DNA of 64,000 bases. Source: Trichoplusia ni. Taxonomy: Eukaryota; Arthropoda; Insecta; Lepidoptera; Noctuidae. The notes under the pieces are model-generated. The model worked only from the letters and a program-made list of their open reading frames with translations, did not search any database and had not been told where the DNA came from. Positions 19,549 through 32,400 of this stretch are shown piece by piece. A program made the position numbers and the translations under genes. Numbering within the stretch: the first letter of the stretch is position 1; every line of letters begins with the position of its first letter. The stretch is from NCBI RefSeq assembly GCF_003590095.1, contig NC_039478.1:9982001-10046000 (forward strand). Reading direction: 5' to 3'.

Positions 19549-20850
19549 GATCATGACTTGGCTATGTATCGTTTCTGAATATGGACGCAAATAGTAATCC
19601 TTTGACATTCTACCATAAGATATATTATTCTGTTAATAACAGGCTGTGTTTACAATTCCTATATTTTTTATTCTTTAGAAATAATATTCATACATTTGTT
19701 TGTAATTAAATGAAACCATCAGTCGCTGTATAGCTTAAGCACAAAGAAATCTCTTATATGATAACTTTGAAATGAAATAATTTATTTTGCAAATAGGATA
19801 GACGTCATCACTTTTACATGTCATTTTTTAAGCTAGCTGGAGTCGATTTTTCCTAACTGGCTTCCCTGAGAAGAAAAGTCAAAACAAAATTTGGGGACAT
19901 CGCCTCTTTTAAATTTTGTAATAACAATTTTAAGTACTAAATGGGCCTATTTTATCGTGGTTTCCACTATGCTCAAGCTTTGCGACACTTTCTAACACTT
20001 TTAATGTCAACACTATTCTTGACTATTTTCTACGAAAGAGTGTTTTTGAAAATGATTTTCTACACTCGGATACTAGTCTTCACATTCATTTGTTTTGGTT
20101 GAAGGCTTTTTGTATATGAGGCAAAGTAATGAAAACAATACAACTATTTTTAACTCCAAGCGACTATCAGTACCTATACAAACTCTAGAGACTAATGTTG
20201 CCTTGTGTACGAAGGCCCTTAGTGATTTCATGTACAGTTTTAAAGTGTATACTTAGCACAAGTATTAGATTACTGCCCCAGCTACGTAATAATATACCAA
20301 ATTTTTTCAAATACCAGAAAATTTTAACAATTTTCTCTTTATTTTTCCAATAAGTTTTTTGTATTTTCCACTTTGGGTGCCATCTTTTAGTCAAATGCAT
20401 AGCTGTTAATTATATAAATTTATTTCAAATGTTATTTTTGTCTGTAATAAAGTTTGTTTCGTAATAAATTGTTTTAGAAAAGTCATTTGCTTTTCATTAA
20501 CTCCTGAATTTTCCATGAAGTTTTTAAATGTAAAATTTTATGTACATTATTAAAATATTATATCGTTTATATTTTACATGGCTTCATATGCCTTTTTTGT
20601 GGGGGAGGTTTGAAAATCACCCGGTCCTTAGGCGATAAATAAAAGAGGGCGATGATCGAGTATTGTTGAATTCTAACCCCGTTCTACCCCGTAGTTCCTT
20701 ACACCTTATCCAGAAAAACGACCAGTCATTAGCCTACAAAACAGAACTTCTGGGTCTGTCTAAACATGGACGAAATATCAGAACAAATACAAAAATCTTT
20801 TTGTAAGGAACCAACTGTTTAAAATAAAACGGTAAATAAAATGTCGAGAC

Positions 20851-21081
20851 GACCTCCGTGGTGGAGTGGCGTACGCACCGGTTTCAAGGTGTCGCTAGCT
20901 CTGAGGTCCCGGGTTCGATCCCCGGTCGGGTCAATGTAAAAATTAACATTTCTACATTGTCTCGGGTCTGGGTGTTTGTGGTACCTTCGTTGTATCTGAA
21001 TTCCATAACACAAGTGCTTCAGCAACTTACTTTGGGTTCAGAAAAATGTATGTGATGTTGTCCGCATTTATTTATTTATTA
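20851..21081 (+). repeat. tRNA-derived SINE, family 2, best copy
   Basis: Head GACCTCCGTGGTGGAGTGGC, box B GGGTTCGATCCCCGGTC, TCTGGGTGTTTGTGGTACC, CAAGTGCTTCAGCAACTTAC and an ATTTATTTATTTATT 3' end. Both strands' open frames here belong to this repeat, not to a gene. Confidence 0.88.
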
Positions 21082-22089
21082 AAAATGTCACGTGCCATCA
21101 AAATACCACGGTATGATCATATTCCGTATTTCTTGTCATGGATGTTTAGAAACGTTTTTAACAAATGACGAAGCGTTAGTTCACTTGACGTACACAAGAC
21201 AGTTGTTTTTTTTTCAAATAATGTATTATTCTTGTTGTTTCATAAAAAAATAACTACGAGGATTCGATTCTATAATTCGTTAATTGTTTTATTTATAAAT
21301 AAAAACACTGCTAAATTGAGGTTAAGCTACTGTTGGTACAGTCATAAATTTGATAGGTGATTAATTAGCCTTTTACTTATATATACGAATCCCTTAAAAT
21401 CTCTTTCATGTTTTAAAGGAACAAGCTTACGTGTATTATCAAACAAACATACGAGTATCCCTCATTCCAATGTTGTCCTAAAAAATCTTTCCGTCGCAGG
21501 CCTATTTTATCCCCCGGGCGCCTATTTTCTCGGAAAACACAATGGTGGGGTGTCAAATATGGATGAGTCTACACTCTCATTAGTACGCCGAATGCATCCC
21601 CCATTTACCTGATGGACTTTTTCCCCCTTTTTTGCATAAACACAAGGATGAATTTTTGATGAGAGCATGAACGTCAGTACGTATAATATTATGTGGGATA
21701 GGTAAGTACTTTGGTGTATAAATTATTGTATTTGAAGGTTGTATGTGTGTGTTTTGTACCGTACTTTTTATATCGTAAAAAATATTCCTTTAGAATTTAC
21801 TAACAGTTTTTCTTTTTAGGAATTGATGAGACAAAATTGTAATGCAACGGTATTTTATCCATTAGGAACATGAAATTATATAAAAAATCTGGTTTCCTTG
21901 CTTATATTACAAAAAAACACATAACAACCATCTACTTAATGTCTGAATTAGTTCATTATTAAAACTTAGGTTTCTCTTCTTATCAAAAACTGTAAATGGT
22001 TAGAAGGACGTTAATTAAATTCAATTAAGAAAGAAATAATGACGACGAAAAGTTGCTGCAAAAAAATGTCTCAAGTTGGTCTCGAAAGT

Positions 22090-22285
22090 TAGTGTGTGAG
22101 TCTCGAATGTGTATGTGTGTTTGTTACCTCTTGACGCCCAAACGGGACGACCGATAACGATGAAATTTTGTAGCTAACAGCTTGGATTAACACATAGGCT
22201 ACTATCAGTTTTCCAAATAAGGTAATATTTTTTTAGTTATAACTTTCATCAAAGCGGACGTAGACGCGAGCGGCAACTATTTATA
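22090..22285 (+). mobile_element. Decayed Helitron-like element
   Basis: GTTTGTTACCTCTTGACGCC, GATAACGATGAAATTTTG and AAAGCGGACGTAGACGCGAG in the order of subfamily 1; the CTAG end is lost. Confidence 0.4.
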
Positions 22286-22526
22286 ATAATAAAATGCAAC
22301 ATGTATTGCGCCGTCAAATAAATAGCGGTCATGTCATGGTTCAAGAGATTTTAAAGAAACTAACAGCCTTCTAAAACCAAGGCTACAGTATTCTTAAATA
22401 AAGGCCGATCTAAAAATATATTGCAATTAAAAAGCAATCTTATTTGTAGTTGTAGCTAACTACAGATTTCAGTCTAGACTTTTTTAGTTTTAATCGTTTT
22501 TTAGTAGTTTTCATGATTATTAGACT

Positions 22527-22655
22527 TGGTGTGGTTGAGGTCACCACACCAAACCCACTGTGCATACATATGGTAGTGTTTCTTCTGAGTCTGGGTGTCA
22601 TTGTGCATGTGATTTGTATGTTTAAAATAAAAGTCCTCACTGCGGGAGACGCATT
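22527..22655 (+). repeat. SINE family 1, internally deleted
   Basis: Head piece GTGTGGTTGAGGTCACCACA runs straight into TCTGAGTCTGGGTGTCATTG; box B is missing. Ends CTCACTGCGGGAGAC. Confidence 0.6.
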
Positions 22656-22776
22656 CTTTTGACATTTGGCTAAATAATAAATGTCCAATCTTTTTGCCTT
22701 TTTAGTAGTTGCTTGGGATCAAGTATTAACAATCAACGGAATACTTTACCCTCGCATAGCATACGTCATCCTTACT

Positions 22777-23006
22777 TGTTTACTAATATTATAAATGCGA
22801 AAGTAGCTCTGTCTGTCTGTTACGCTTTCACGTCTAAACCACTTAACCGATTTTAATGAAATTTGGTACAGACATAGAGTTGACCTTCAGAAAGAACATA
22901 GGAGAGTTTTTATCCCGGACTTTTGAAGAGTTCTATTGGAAACGCGATAATACCTACCTCGACGCGGGCGAAGACGCGGGCGAAGCCGCGGGCGAAAAGC
23001 TAGTTT
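22777..23006 (+). mobile_element. Short Helitron-like element with 3x 12-bp repeat at the end
   Basis: TTACTAATATTATAAATGCG start, CCGATTTTAATGAAATTTGG inside, then three copies of a 12-mer (GACGCGGGCGAA twice and GCCGCGGGCGAA) at 22961-22996, ending AAGCTAGT. Confidence 0.7.
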
Positions 23007-23124
23007 GTTATATTTATTCTCTTTGCATTCCTTCTTCATACCAGTTTGAGCGTTCAAGGTCATTTGTGCACTTTATAATGTACTGTCGTCGACTTAAAAG
23101 TCTAAGGAGGCTACCGTCATATCT

Positions 23125-23205
23125 TGTAATAGTATTATGCCGGAAGAAGAGGATGGCACTCTATGGCGTGTATAGCTCTGTCACGCTCACACAACCATAA
23201 CGATA
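23125..23205 (-). repeat. Short inverted-repeat element, copy 2
   Basis: Reverse of the 3641-3715 element: GAAGAAGAGGATGGCACTCT then AGCTCTGTCACGCTCACACA. Confidence 0.5.
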
Positions 23206-23634
23206 TCACTTGAAGATGTGATGGTAGAGTCTCTGGTCAGTAGCGAGCGAGGTAAATAAACTGTGAATGGCTTGTCTTTTTTGTTTTTATCGTATTGTCT
23301 TCATGTATGGATTGTTTTTTTATTTCAACTTAGGCATCTAAGTACCTACCAATGTGACTTTACAAAAGCTATGTGCTTTTTTAATTAGTATATATTTTCT
23401 TTCACCATTTGTCAGTGTTGGGTGGTCGCTTATAAATATTAAAATCTGAAAGCTAAAGTCGGCAACCTGCAACGAGATGATCAGTTATCAATGCTCGAAT
23501 CTTCCCTACATTGGAAGTTTCCTGTGTTTTTATAAGCCTGGATCAAACCTACAACACTTACACCTCTCGATAGGCCGTCTAGATTCAAGCTACAGATAGA
23601 CATACTTAAATATTTTTCTAAATACATACACATA

Positions 23635-24000
23635 GATATCTATACTAATATTATAGAGAGGAAAGATTTGATTGTTTGTTTGTTTGTTTGGCACGACAAA
23701 TCAGTCCGGTAGTTTCGACGACTGTTGCTTCGAAACAACTGGACCGATTTGAAAATTTATTTCACTGTTAAGAAGCTACATTAGTCCCGCTGAACATAGG
23801 CTGTAATTTATTTTCAAAAATATTAGGGTTCCGTAGGAAAATTGCGATGTTGCCAAAGGTGTAAAATCGGAAATCTATTTCTGCGTACGCTGCTAAAACT
23901 ATTGATAATAGAACAAAATGATGCACTACGGGTTTGTAGATCTTTTTAATATCAAGCTTCTGACCACGCGGACGAAGTCGCGGACAACTGCTAGTTATAG
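23635..24000 (+). mobile_element. Helitron-like element (TC..CTAG), long copy
   Basis: ATATCTATACTAATATTATA start, GTTTGTTTGTTTGTTTGG, and the end CCACGCGGACGAAGTCGCGG, CTGCTAGTTA. It contains an extra middle part with TTAGGGTTCCGTAGGAAAAT. Confidence 0.6.
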
Positions 24001-24004
24001 ATAA

Positions 24005-24115
24005 ATTACACTTAGAGCAGAAGAAATGATCGTGCTCACAACATCGAAAACCGACCCCACGATCTCCGATATAGTAGACAGAACTATATAATACTAACTA
24101 CCAGACCAACATGTC
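24005..24115 (-). repeat. tRNA-derived SINE, family 3, decayed
   Basis: GAAATGATCGTGCTCACAAC, CCCCACGATCTCCGATATAG and ACCAGACCAAC are the reverse of the family 3 order. Confidence 0.5.
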
Positions 24116-24697
24116 TTAACTCTAGTTAATAATTCAATATCAACAGAAAATAGTATTTAGAACTCAATAAAACATACGGTATCTTAAGACAACTACGTCA
24201 ATTACTACCATTAAAGTCAAATATCACCCCTATAACAACTCAATAAGGTTGATTTTTGTACATCTTGATTACAAATAAGCCGTATCCATTATCCACTTAA
24301 TTAAATACCTGTTTTCTATAGTGAAGGGTTTCAATTGCTTACGCAATTTGACGCGTTATTATATTCAAAGGTTAACCTTAAGATGGTTTTTAAAGGTTTA
24401 TATTCTCGTTTGCTGTTTCTCAATACTCAATTCTTTATTGCAGATATGCAGATTCTTCAGATGTTATAAGGTCATCGTATATTTGTACTTAATTTGGCTT
24501 AGTAATAGCTATCGAAACTTCTTAAGTTTTATTAAAACAGGGATTTTATTTTTGTTGTAATTGTTCTCTTTCTACTGTGTTTACTGCTTCTTTTAATGTA
24601 AGAAGCTAGAATTTATTGGTAAGATTTTAGTGGTTTTTGTTAAATAGATCTTGCATCGTCACCAATTATTATGTTTTCCTCATTTTCATCGAATACA

Positions 24698-24800
24698 ATT
24701 TCCGCAATAAGGATTTTATCCTTGTGCCGGGCACATACAAACATTCAAGTCACAAAGTCGTCAAGGCTTAGAACAAGCGGACGTGTATCGCACAATTTTT
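24698..24800 (-). repeat. SINE family 1, 3' part
   Basis: TCCGCAATAAGGATTTTATC, ACAAACATTCAAGTCACAAA and TTAGAACAAGCG match the reversed 3' half. Confidence 0.5.
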
Positions 24801-24961
24801 TTTTTATGGGAGGACCAAATCTGCAGTGCACATCTACCTAAGCAAATTTACAAAAAACTTATTGCTTATCATGTAATTTTTATTTATAAATTTTTGTACA
24901 TAACATGAAAAAATAAACACACACATAAACAGTTGTTACAGCAAATTTAAACTATATATAG

Positions 24962-25245
24962 ATACTAGCTGTTGCCCGCGACTTCGTCCGCGTGGTTAGA
25001 AGATATAAGTTAGAAATTTTTGAACGAAAGCCCTCGAAGATGAATATTTTTCCCCGGGTTTTGCCACATTTTCCATTGTATGTTGGCTCCTATTAGTTGC
25101 AGCGTGATGTTATATAGCCTAAAACCTTTCTCGATAAATGGTCTATTGAACACAGAAAGAATTTTTCAATTTGAACCAGTAGTTCCTCAGATTAGTTCAA
25201 ACAAACAAACAAACTCTTCAGCTTTATATATTAGTATATATAGAT
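24962..25245 (-). mobile_element. Helitron-like element (TC..CTAG), reverse
   Basis: Starts ACTAGCTGTTGCCCGCGACT, TCGTCCGCGTGG and ends TATATATTAGTATATATAGA. Same family as 32942, 53834 and 55563. Confidence 0.75.
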
Positions 25246-26794
25246 ATAGTTTAAATTCACGGCTCATGAGGTACAATCTTGTGACAAACAGACAGCGCAG
25301 TCTAAGTAATAGGATTTGTTATTACTCTTTGGGTACTAAACCTTAAGAAAAATCAACACTAGATAAAAGGCAATGTTTTCAAATCACTATCGCAGCCAAG
25401 GCTAAACTAAATTAGTTTGTTTTTTCTAATAGACTACGTGACAAATTTAAAAATATGACACACTATTCAACTATACACAAAAGATACAAAGCAATATGAT
25501 AATTTTTAAGTCTCATTTTAACTACGAACTACGTATTTCGAAAAAGTCATTTTGAAATCGGTAGGGATGGAGGATAGAATGCGAATTACACAATTTTACA
25601 TTTCATTAGTAAAGTAACCCACAAACGTATTAAAATCACATTATTTTTTCTTCATTAAGGAGGAGGTTCTCAATAAGTCTGTATTTTTTTAAGTTTATCA
25701 CTGGATGAACCAATGTTCTTGATTCTTCTTTGCTGATAATGATTTTGAATGATGGCAAACCGAAGACTAGTTAAATGTCAAAAATATCAGCTTTACCTTT
25801 GATTGGTTATTTGACGAAAAAGTCTGTTTAGGCTGCCAGACAGATATTGCTAAAATATTGAACCCGTATTTTTTCGTTTATTTTGTGGACAAAAAATGAA
25901 GGGTATACAGTGATTTAGGTAAAAATCTCATGTGACGTCACTTACCAGCAAGCTCCTAACTAGCATTTGATGTTTTTAGCCTATTTCTGACTGTGTAAAT
26001 TCAATTAATACTAACACTAGGCTAAGTTACTTTACTACTAACACATAATAATTATATGCATGTTTATCTTGTTTATTTGAATTTAGCCCCCAGTACTAAA
26101 CTAGTGCTTGTGTTCCTAATCTTAATATTGTAAAAAAATAAAAAAACGTATTTAATATTATTTGATCTAGTCTTACCCTAATCTTAGCCCAATAGTGGGG
26201 CACTTAAATAACAGCTATAAATCCAAAATCTTCCGAGACATTTCGATTCTCGTCACGTGCCAACCATTCGAAATGCACGCTACGCTCACTCGTACACGTA
26301 ATAAGAAAGTGAAATCTTTGCGATGATAAGTAAAAATATAAGTACAGTAAGTGAATGGCAACGGTATCACTTAACTAACAATAGCAGAACATCAGCAACA
26401 TCGCTGGCAAAAATACCTAACGTTTGGAAATTGGTATAATGCGGTTTGTTAAAGCTAAATTGCTGGGGTGTCGCTTTTGAATGATAGGTAATACGGGTTT
26501 TAAATAAATATATTTTTAAGTCCGTATTTGTAGACTTCTGAATTTACATTTGAAGTAATTGCTGAATTTAGTAAGGTTATCGTAATTTGCCGTTAATTAT
26601 ACGAGGAAAGGTCAGCAGTGGTATGTAGGGGGATGGAGTTATTTATCATAATTTGGAATAGGCCTGAAGATAGTGATAGAGAATCTGGAATGATGTAAAC
26701 CATTTTAACTATTTTACCCATAAAAGATGTGAATTCCCCTTGTATACAAAATAATTCTTTTTTTTTTTGTACAGTTATAGTACTTTTTTCGTAA

Positions 26795-26930
26795 TTGCTT
26801 CGTGGTATGGCGAGGGAACCCGTATGTGCCGTATGTGTCCATAAAGATTCCCACGCCATATTCGCTCCCTCGGGGGAAGAAGTGAGTCAGATTCTTACTG
26901 ACGTTGTTGGAGTTGTTCCTCTTGCAAGTC
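26795..26930. repeat. Unclassified repeat with GATTCCCACGCC block
   Basis: GTGTCCATAAAGATTCCCACG, then CTCGGGGGAAGAAGTGAGTC. 5150-5330 has GTGTCCATGAGGATTCCCCC and 6390-6535 AACGGAATCCTCATGTACAC, so I take the three as one old family, perhaps LINE scraps. Confidence 0.35.
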
Positions 26931-27363
26931 GTTATGGAACCTACTAATTATAATGTACGAATTATCTTCTTTTAAAAAGAAATCACTCTAATCAAAGAGT
27001 GGACCGGGATAGCTAAAATAGAAGAACTATTATACCGACCTACTGATCCTTCATTAGTTGGAAAGGCACTACTGGGAAAAGATTCTAATTCTAATTATTT
27101 CTCCTTTTCAAACTTATTTAACTCGAACCATTTTTCACTTCACCCACTAAATTCACTACTAATAATAGTATTCAAATACGATTGTTCTATTTACAAAGGT
27201 CTTTTCAGTTCTGAAACAAGGAAAATTTGTCACCATGCTTACGTGTTTCCATTCTTAGATTTGGTAGAAACTGATTGTCAAAAATAGAATTGAAATAGAC
27301 AATTGATTGTATTTATGTGATATTCTATTCTTTTAACCGATTTCGAAAAAAGGGAGGTCTTTA

Positions 27364-27875
27364 ACTGCTTGGGGTCGGCTTCCATTTTAACCGGATAGCT
27401 AGGTTTCAGAGTTTTACCAGGAGCCACTGCCTATCTCTCCTTCTCAACCCAGTTACCTGGGTAATAATACTGGGCAATACTGATAACCTTTAGAAAGTCT
27501 GGTTCTTAGACTTTCTAGCTTCTTACTAGTCGTTATGACTGTCAAAGAGCACGCTTGTCGTGATTCTGCGTCTCATGCAGACGCAGAATTAGGACAAGCA
27601 TTCCGAGATCACACAAATGCTTGTCCTAGACGGGGATCGATCCCGTGACACTTCACGCACCGTGCGTTCTTCTTTGTGATCTCAACCACTCTGCTATCCG
27701 TACAGTCAATATAAATAACACCTAGGCAGGATCCACAATTTCACGTGTCTTCCGAACGGAAAAACACACCAACACGGGGGAATTCGTAATGCCATAGATG
27801 GTCACTCATCCACCGACCGTTTTAAGCGTAGCTTAACCTATGATCGATCAACTTGTGTAGTTGTAGCTTAGCTTA
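27364..27875 (+). repeat. Interspersed repeat family C split by a SINE
   Basis: The family C order runs to GACTGTCAAAGA (about 27551), is broken by a reversed SINE family 1 copy (27556-27708), and resumes at GGCAGGATCCACAATTTCAC. This gives the relative age: SINE younger than the C copy. Confidence 0.75.
27556..27708 (-). repeat. SINE family 1 nested in family C
   Basis: AGGACAAGCATTCCGAGATC, ACACAAATGCTTGTCCTAGA, CGGGGATCGATCCCGTGACA and CTCTGCTATCCGTAC, the reversed head. CTGCGTCTCATGCAGACGCAG at its edge is a small hairpin. Confidence 0.75.
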
Positions 27876-28204
27876 GTGACACCTTGTTTTTAATTATTGA
27901 ACTCTACTTTTTAATATCAAGATGTCATGGCTTAAAAACTAACTTATTTCTAAGACTACTATTTTTATCCACGTTTTTATACACTTCGATTGAAAGTTTT
28001 TGAGAACACAAAAAATCCAGACTGATGATGTAGGTACAAAGAGTTTTGTATTTATAAGCCAATTCTTTAGAATATTTTTAATCGACTCCAAAAAGAAGGG
28101 GGTTCCCGATTAGGTTGGCATTTTTTTTATTGTAAGCGATTTTGTTCTTAAGTCATGAAAGCGTGATAGAATTATGAATGCACTTTCGATTTTGTTTGCA
28201 TAGG

Positions 28205-28506
28205 ATGGTAAGTCTATGCTTAAAATTATCAAGCTGCAGAAGAGAGTTTGTTTGTTTGAACGCTCTAATCTCTGGGACTACTGTTCCGATTTGCAAAAAC
28301 TCTCAATTTTAGATAGCTCATATATTGAGAAAGGCCATAGGATATCACGCTATGACTAATATAAGCAGTGTATTTATGAAATATGTTACAAAAACGGGAA
28401 GAAGTTGCGTGAACTCCAAAACTACTAATCCGATTTCATGTGTTTAAAAAAAACATATCTTACATTTTCTTAAACACATGGGCGAAGACACGCTCAGAAG
28501 CTAGTG
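28205..28506 (+). mobile_element. Helitron-like element, diverged
   Basis: AGAGAGTTTGTTTGTTTGAA, CGCTCTAATCTCTGGGACTA and an end GGGCGAAGACACGCTCAGAA, GCTAGT. Confidence 0.6.
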
Positions 28507-29195
28507 TATAGAATATATATTATAGATATTGAACCTTTTTTCTCTGTATGCTAAAATGCCAGATGTTTTATAACATATTTTAGTTTAATAACTTTAGTAC
28601 ATAAGATAGTAGGGAAGTGCTAATTTCTCGACTGTCACGTTTATACGTATTTGTGACAGTGCCAAAAGTTATATTTAGCCTTAGTGGACATAGATTTCAC
28701 GGTAACGTGACGAATACGATCGAATTAGGAGACATTTCTGTGTTTTATTTTACGTTTCGCAAAATATTGGGTGAATTAAAAATATTTCTAATAAAAATTC
28801 TATTTAAATTCTTTTTTTTTGCATTTTTGCGCCGTCTAAATAAAATATAGTGTTATCTTTATTTTGACTTTTGTAGTTTTGCAGATGTTCTGGTATTTAA
28901 TGTTGTTCTTTTATTAAAAAAGTAAATGTATATAACTATGACGTAAATATGAGCCTGACAATCTGCACAACATACATAAAACACGAAATCTGAAATAACA
29001 CTCAATCAACGATTTTCAATTGACAATATTGGTGAATACAATTTACAATCACAAACTACAGCTGCTAAACTGCAATCCATTCGAATCTGAACCTTAGCGC
29101 AGTGCAATAAGAGCTGCCAATTTCTGCTAATAAAAAATCAGCTGTTAGTTCAAAGATAGTACATAATCGTAGTTGGCAAAGGCAGGTTTTTCTGA

Positions 29196-29230
29196 TCAGT
29201 CATTTTTAAACATCGAATAGAGATAGTCGC
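29196..29230 (+). promoter_or_regulatory. Candidate core promoter of gene B (Inr + DPE)
   Basis: TCAGTC at 29196-29201 fits the arthropod initiator TCA(+1)KTY with A+1 at 29198. AGTCGC at 29225-29230 starts exactly at +28 and matches the downstream promoter element RGWYVT at five of six places. No TATA box lies upstream. It would give a 121-base 5' leader before the ATG at 29319. Confidence 0.5.
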
Positions 29231-29318
29231 GAACGGAGAACATATGAATATGAGCGAAAAATAGAAAAAACATAAGATTATTTGTTTTTTTTTAACATTT
29301 TGTTTTTAATTTATAATA

Positions 29319-29437
29319 ATGATAAAGTGGTGTAATTATTTATTGTGTTTGTGTATGTTAGCGGCCAATGCTAACGTCGTGCGAGAAAATGAATTGTATA
29401 AATTGGATATAGTGCATTATAATGATTTCCACGACAG
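29319..29437 (+). CDS. Gene B exon 1 (signal peptide and DFH motif)
   Basis: MIKWCNYLLCLCMLAANA is a signal peptide; then YKLDIVHYNDFHD. Donor GTAATT, phase 2 out, as in gene A. Found by matching gene A exon 1; the exon is only 119 bases. Confidence 0.85.
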
Positions 29438-32400
29438 GTAATTTTAAAAATAAATTTTTATTTTCTTAAATTTTGTTTCTAACCTTTTTTAGTATAGCGC
29501 AAGGTTAAAAACATTTTTTCTTAGGTTTCCTTAAAGGTAAATGTGTGCTACATTCTTAGAATTTAAATGTGCGCAAGCGCATGTTTTGAAGATTCTTGAT
29601 TGTCAGCTGTTAACTAGTTGACTTTTGAAAGTTAGGGTTGCGGGTTACATTCTAATTAGGATAAAGGACTTGGATCATGGCTTTGGTAAATTAATTAATA
29701 TAAACAAATTACTTCAAGAAAGTATGTGTTTACAGAAAATAATCATTCCGTGCAAATTAGATCAGCTGATCGCAGTTTAGTAAAAAAAAAACCACGACCT
29801 ATTTTTTTTTCAGCGAAACGTCTGCTATTTTAGAGTTACTTTGCAAAAGAGTAAAATGGCTTCGCTGTCTGTGTGTTTTTCCATCCGTTTGTAACAAGGC
29901 TATTATCTCATGATCCGTGAAAGCTAGACAGTTGAAATTTACATATATCATATATTTCTATTGCTGCTATAATAACACAAAAATTATTAAGAAATTAAAT
30001 TGATGGGTCACAAATTAAAATCAAATTTTTGATTCTTTAACCAAAATATATGTACGGATCCCTCAGCGTCACGACTTCGACTCTCACTTGACCAGTTTTT
30101 TGCTTTTATTGACAGTATTTTATCTAAAATTTCATACCAGTAGCGATCTCTCAATAACACGAGGTTTTAATTTACTATATTTATATTAAACACTGGATCT
30201 ATCTACCATTAACTTCAAATAAGTATGAAGATACACGTTTAATTGGCGTCTCGTTAAATTAATAACTGAACGGTAAAGATCAATTACAGTTATTTGCCGC
30301 TAAACTAACTATTAAAGTACTTTTAACTTTCACTTTACTCATTTTTTATGTATTAAGTAATTCGTGTTGTTTATAGAGAGGGGCAGATAAGAGAATTTTA
30401 TTAAATTTACTAGTTGTCAAGGAAAATTTTATTTTGCCATATTTATAATTTTTTTAAATGTTTGCTGTTGAAAAAACATATTATACGAAAAAAAAAGACG
30501 TTTTGTGTGGACAACCCTTATTATTCAGACGTGTGAAATATAGATAGTAACTGATTGTTCTATATATGTTAAACTTTTTTTAATGTTTACGTTTCATTTA
30601 CGAGTATTTTCATAAACGTATGCGTAGTTGAAACAATGATCTTCCCAAGATACGTATTTACAAAATTCTGTGTATGTATGTACAGTCAGTGGCAAGTTAT
30701 AATTGGTGTTTATTATGTTTTAACTGTACCAGGTATCAACATTTAAGTAACTCATTGGATTCGATGGAACATATTTAGAAAATTTCATTTTTTTAATACG
30801 TTTCCCGCATTTAGGATTTTAATTCTTTTGTCGCGGGAGGTTCTACAAACATTCACATTACAAGCGCAAAGACCAAGACTCGGGTAAAGTATTCGTGGAG
30901 CAAACAAATGCTTGTCTTACGCGGGGATCGAACCCGCAACATGTCAGTCTCTGTGGGTTTGGCGTGGTGGCTTTAACCACACTATAAAAAATACGTATGT
31001 AGTTATTAGTTTAATTTCATTTGATTTACATCGACCACAACTATGTTTATCTCTCATTGTACTTAATCTATAATTATATTTATTAAACATTGTTTTATAT
31101 ATTGTATACCTACTAGCTGTTGCCCGCGACACAATCCGCGTGGATTTCAGTTTACAGAGCGCGACAAACAGTCGGAAAGACAGTATTCCTCTTTCATTTA
31201 TTTATTACAATATTTAAGGCAAAGTTGAAAGCCGTAGTCCATTCCAGAAAGAAGTTTCATACAATTTTTTACGCTTACAGACCTCTTTTCCAAGTAGAAA
31301 GTACTCTATGTCCTTTCTCAGGCTCCAAACAATCTGTATACTCAATTTCGTCACAATCGGTTCAGTAGTTTTGGCGTGAAAGCGGGACAGACAGACAGAT
31401 ATAATTTCGCATTAATATTAGTAGGATGAAAAGACAGCATGCTGCTTGCAATTGTGGCGCCATTTTTTCTCTCAGAGCTACTTGCTCTCCATTTTAATTT
31501 GAAATTTAAAAAGTGCTTTCTTTCAAACACATTGAATACAATGAAAAAATTCAAACCTTAGACTCAAACCTGCGGCATGTGGCTATAAGTGCCAGTAGCT
31601 TTACCGACTAAGCTACCCAGACCATTGACCAAGACTTTGTTTTTGAAATTGCATCGTGACATGTCTTATGGCGGACTACCTACTTAATAGCCTAATATGA
31701 ATAAATGATCTTTTATATGATTTGTTAGTGACTGTACTACATCTTCATAATTGACGTAGCTCTGTATGTTTGTTTTTACGTTTTTATGCAAAAACTGATT
31801 GTCCCGTTCCCACGTAACAAGCGTATTGTGCATTGTTTGGTGTTGAGATGCAAAAACGATCATGAGGATGACGTCACCAACCTTGAAATTTTTAGTGAAA
31901 TGATGAAGTATTATGGAATATAGTGGTTAACGCCTCTTTGGTTTAACGGTGGCAAATGCTATCGTGCTGCAATAGGTATCATTGGTCTGATATTAGGAAC
32001 CTTGAACCTTTGAACCGTGTAAAAAGTCTTGGATTCGAAACCCGAGTCAGGAAAATAGTGGCTAGAGTTTACGAATAAGAAGTGAAAAAACACTTCGTAA
32101 GAAAGTCAATAGATCTGTCATTTAGGACGTACGGTTGGCCTAGATTTATTTATTAATTAATTACTATCTATTTTATTTAGGTATTTATAGAATGCTATAT
32201 GATAGAATATAAGCTAAGGACTCACAAAACAGTAGACACTGTTTGACAGTGAGGTCGAAAATTGATAGAGGAATAACTAAAAATTAATTCGTATTCTTAG
32301 AATGACAGTGTCTGTTATATTTTATTTACTTTTGGCAGAATATTTAGGAACTGATTTCTAATTATCATCGTGGGGGCCGAGTGCCAAAACGCTTTTTAAA

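Larger units (their letters stand above)
18113..29195. other. Spacer between genes A and B: no gene found
   Basis: About 11 kb with only repeats: families C, E, SINEs 1-3, CTAG-ended elements and LINE scraps, listed separately. 19560-20800, 21085-22080, 23210-23630, 25250-26700 and 26930-27360 show nothing that I can name. Open frames here are short, without splice-linked partners or recognisable motifs. Confidence 0.6.
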
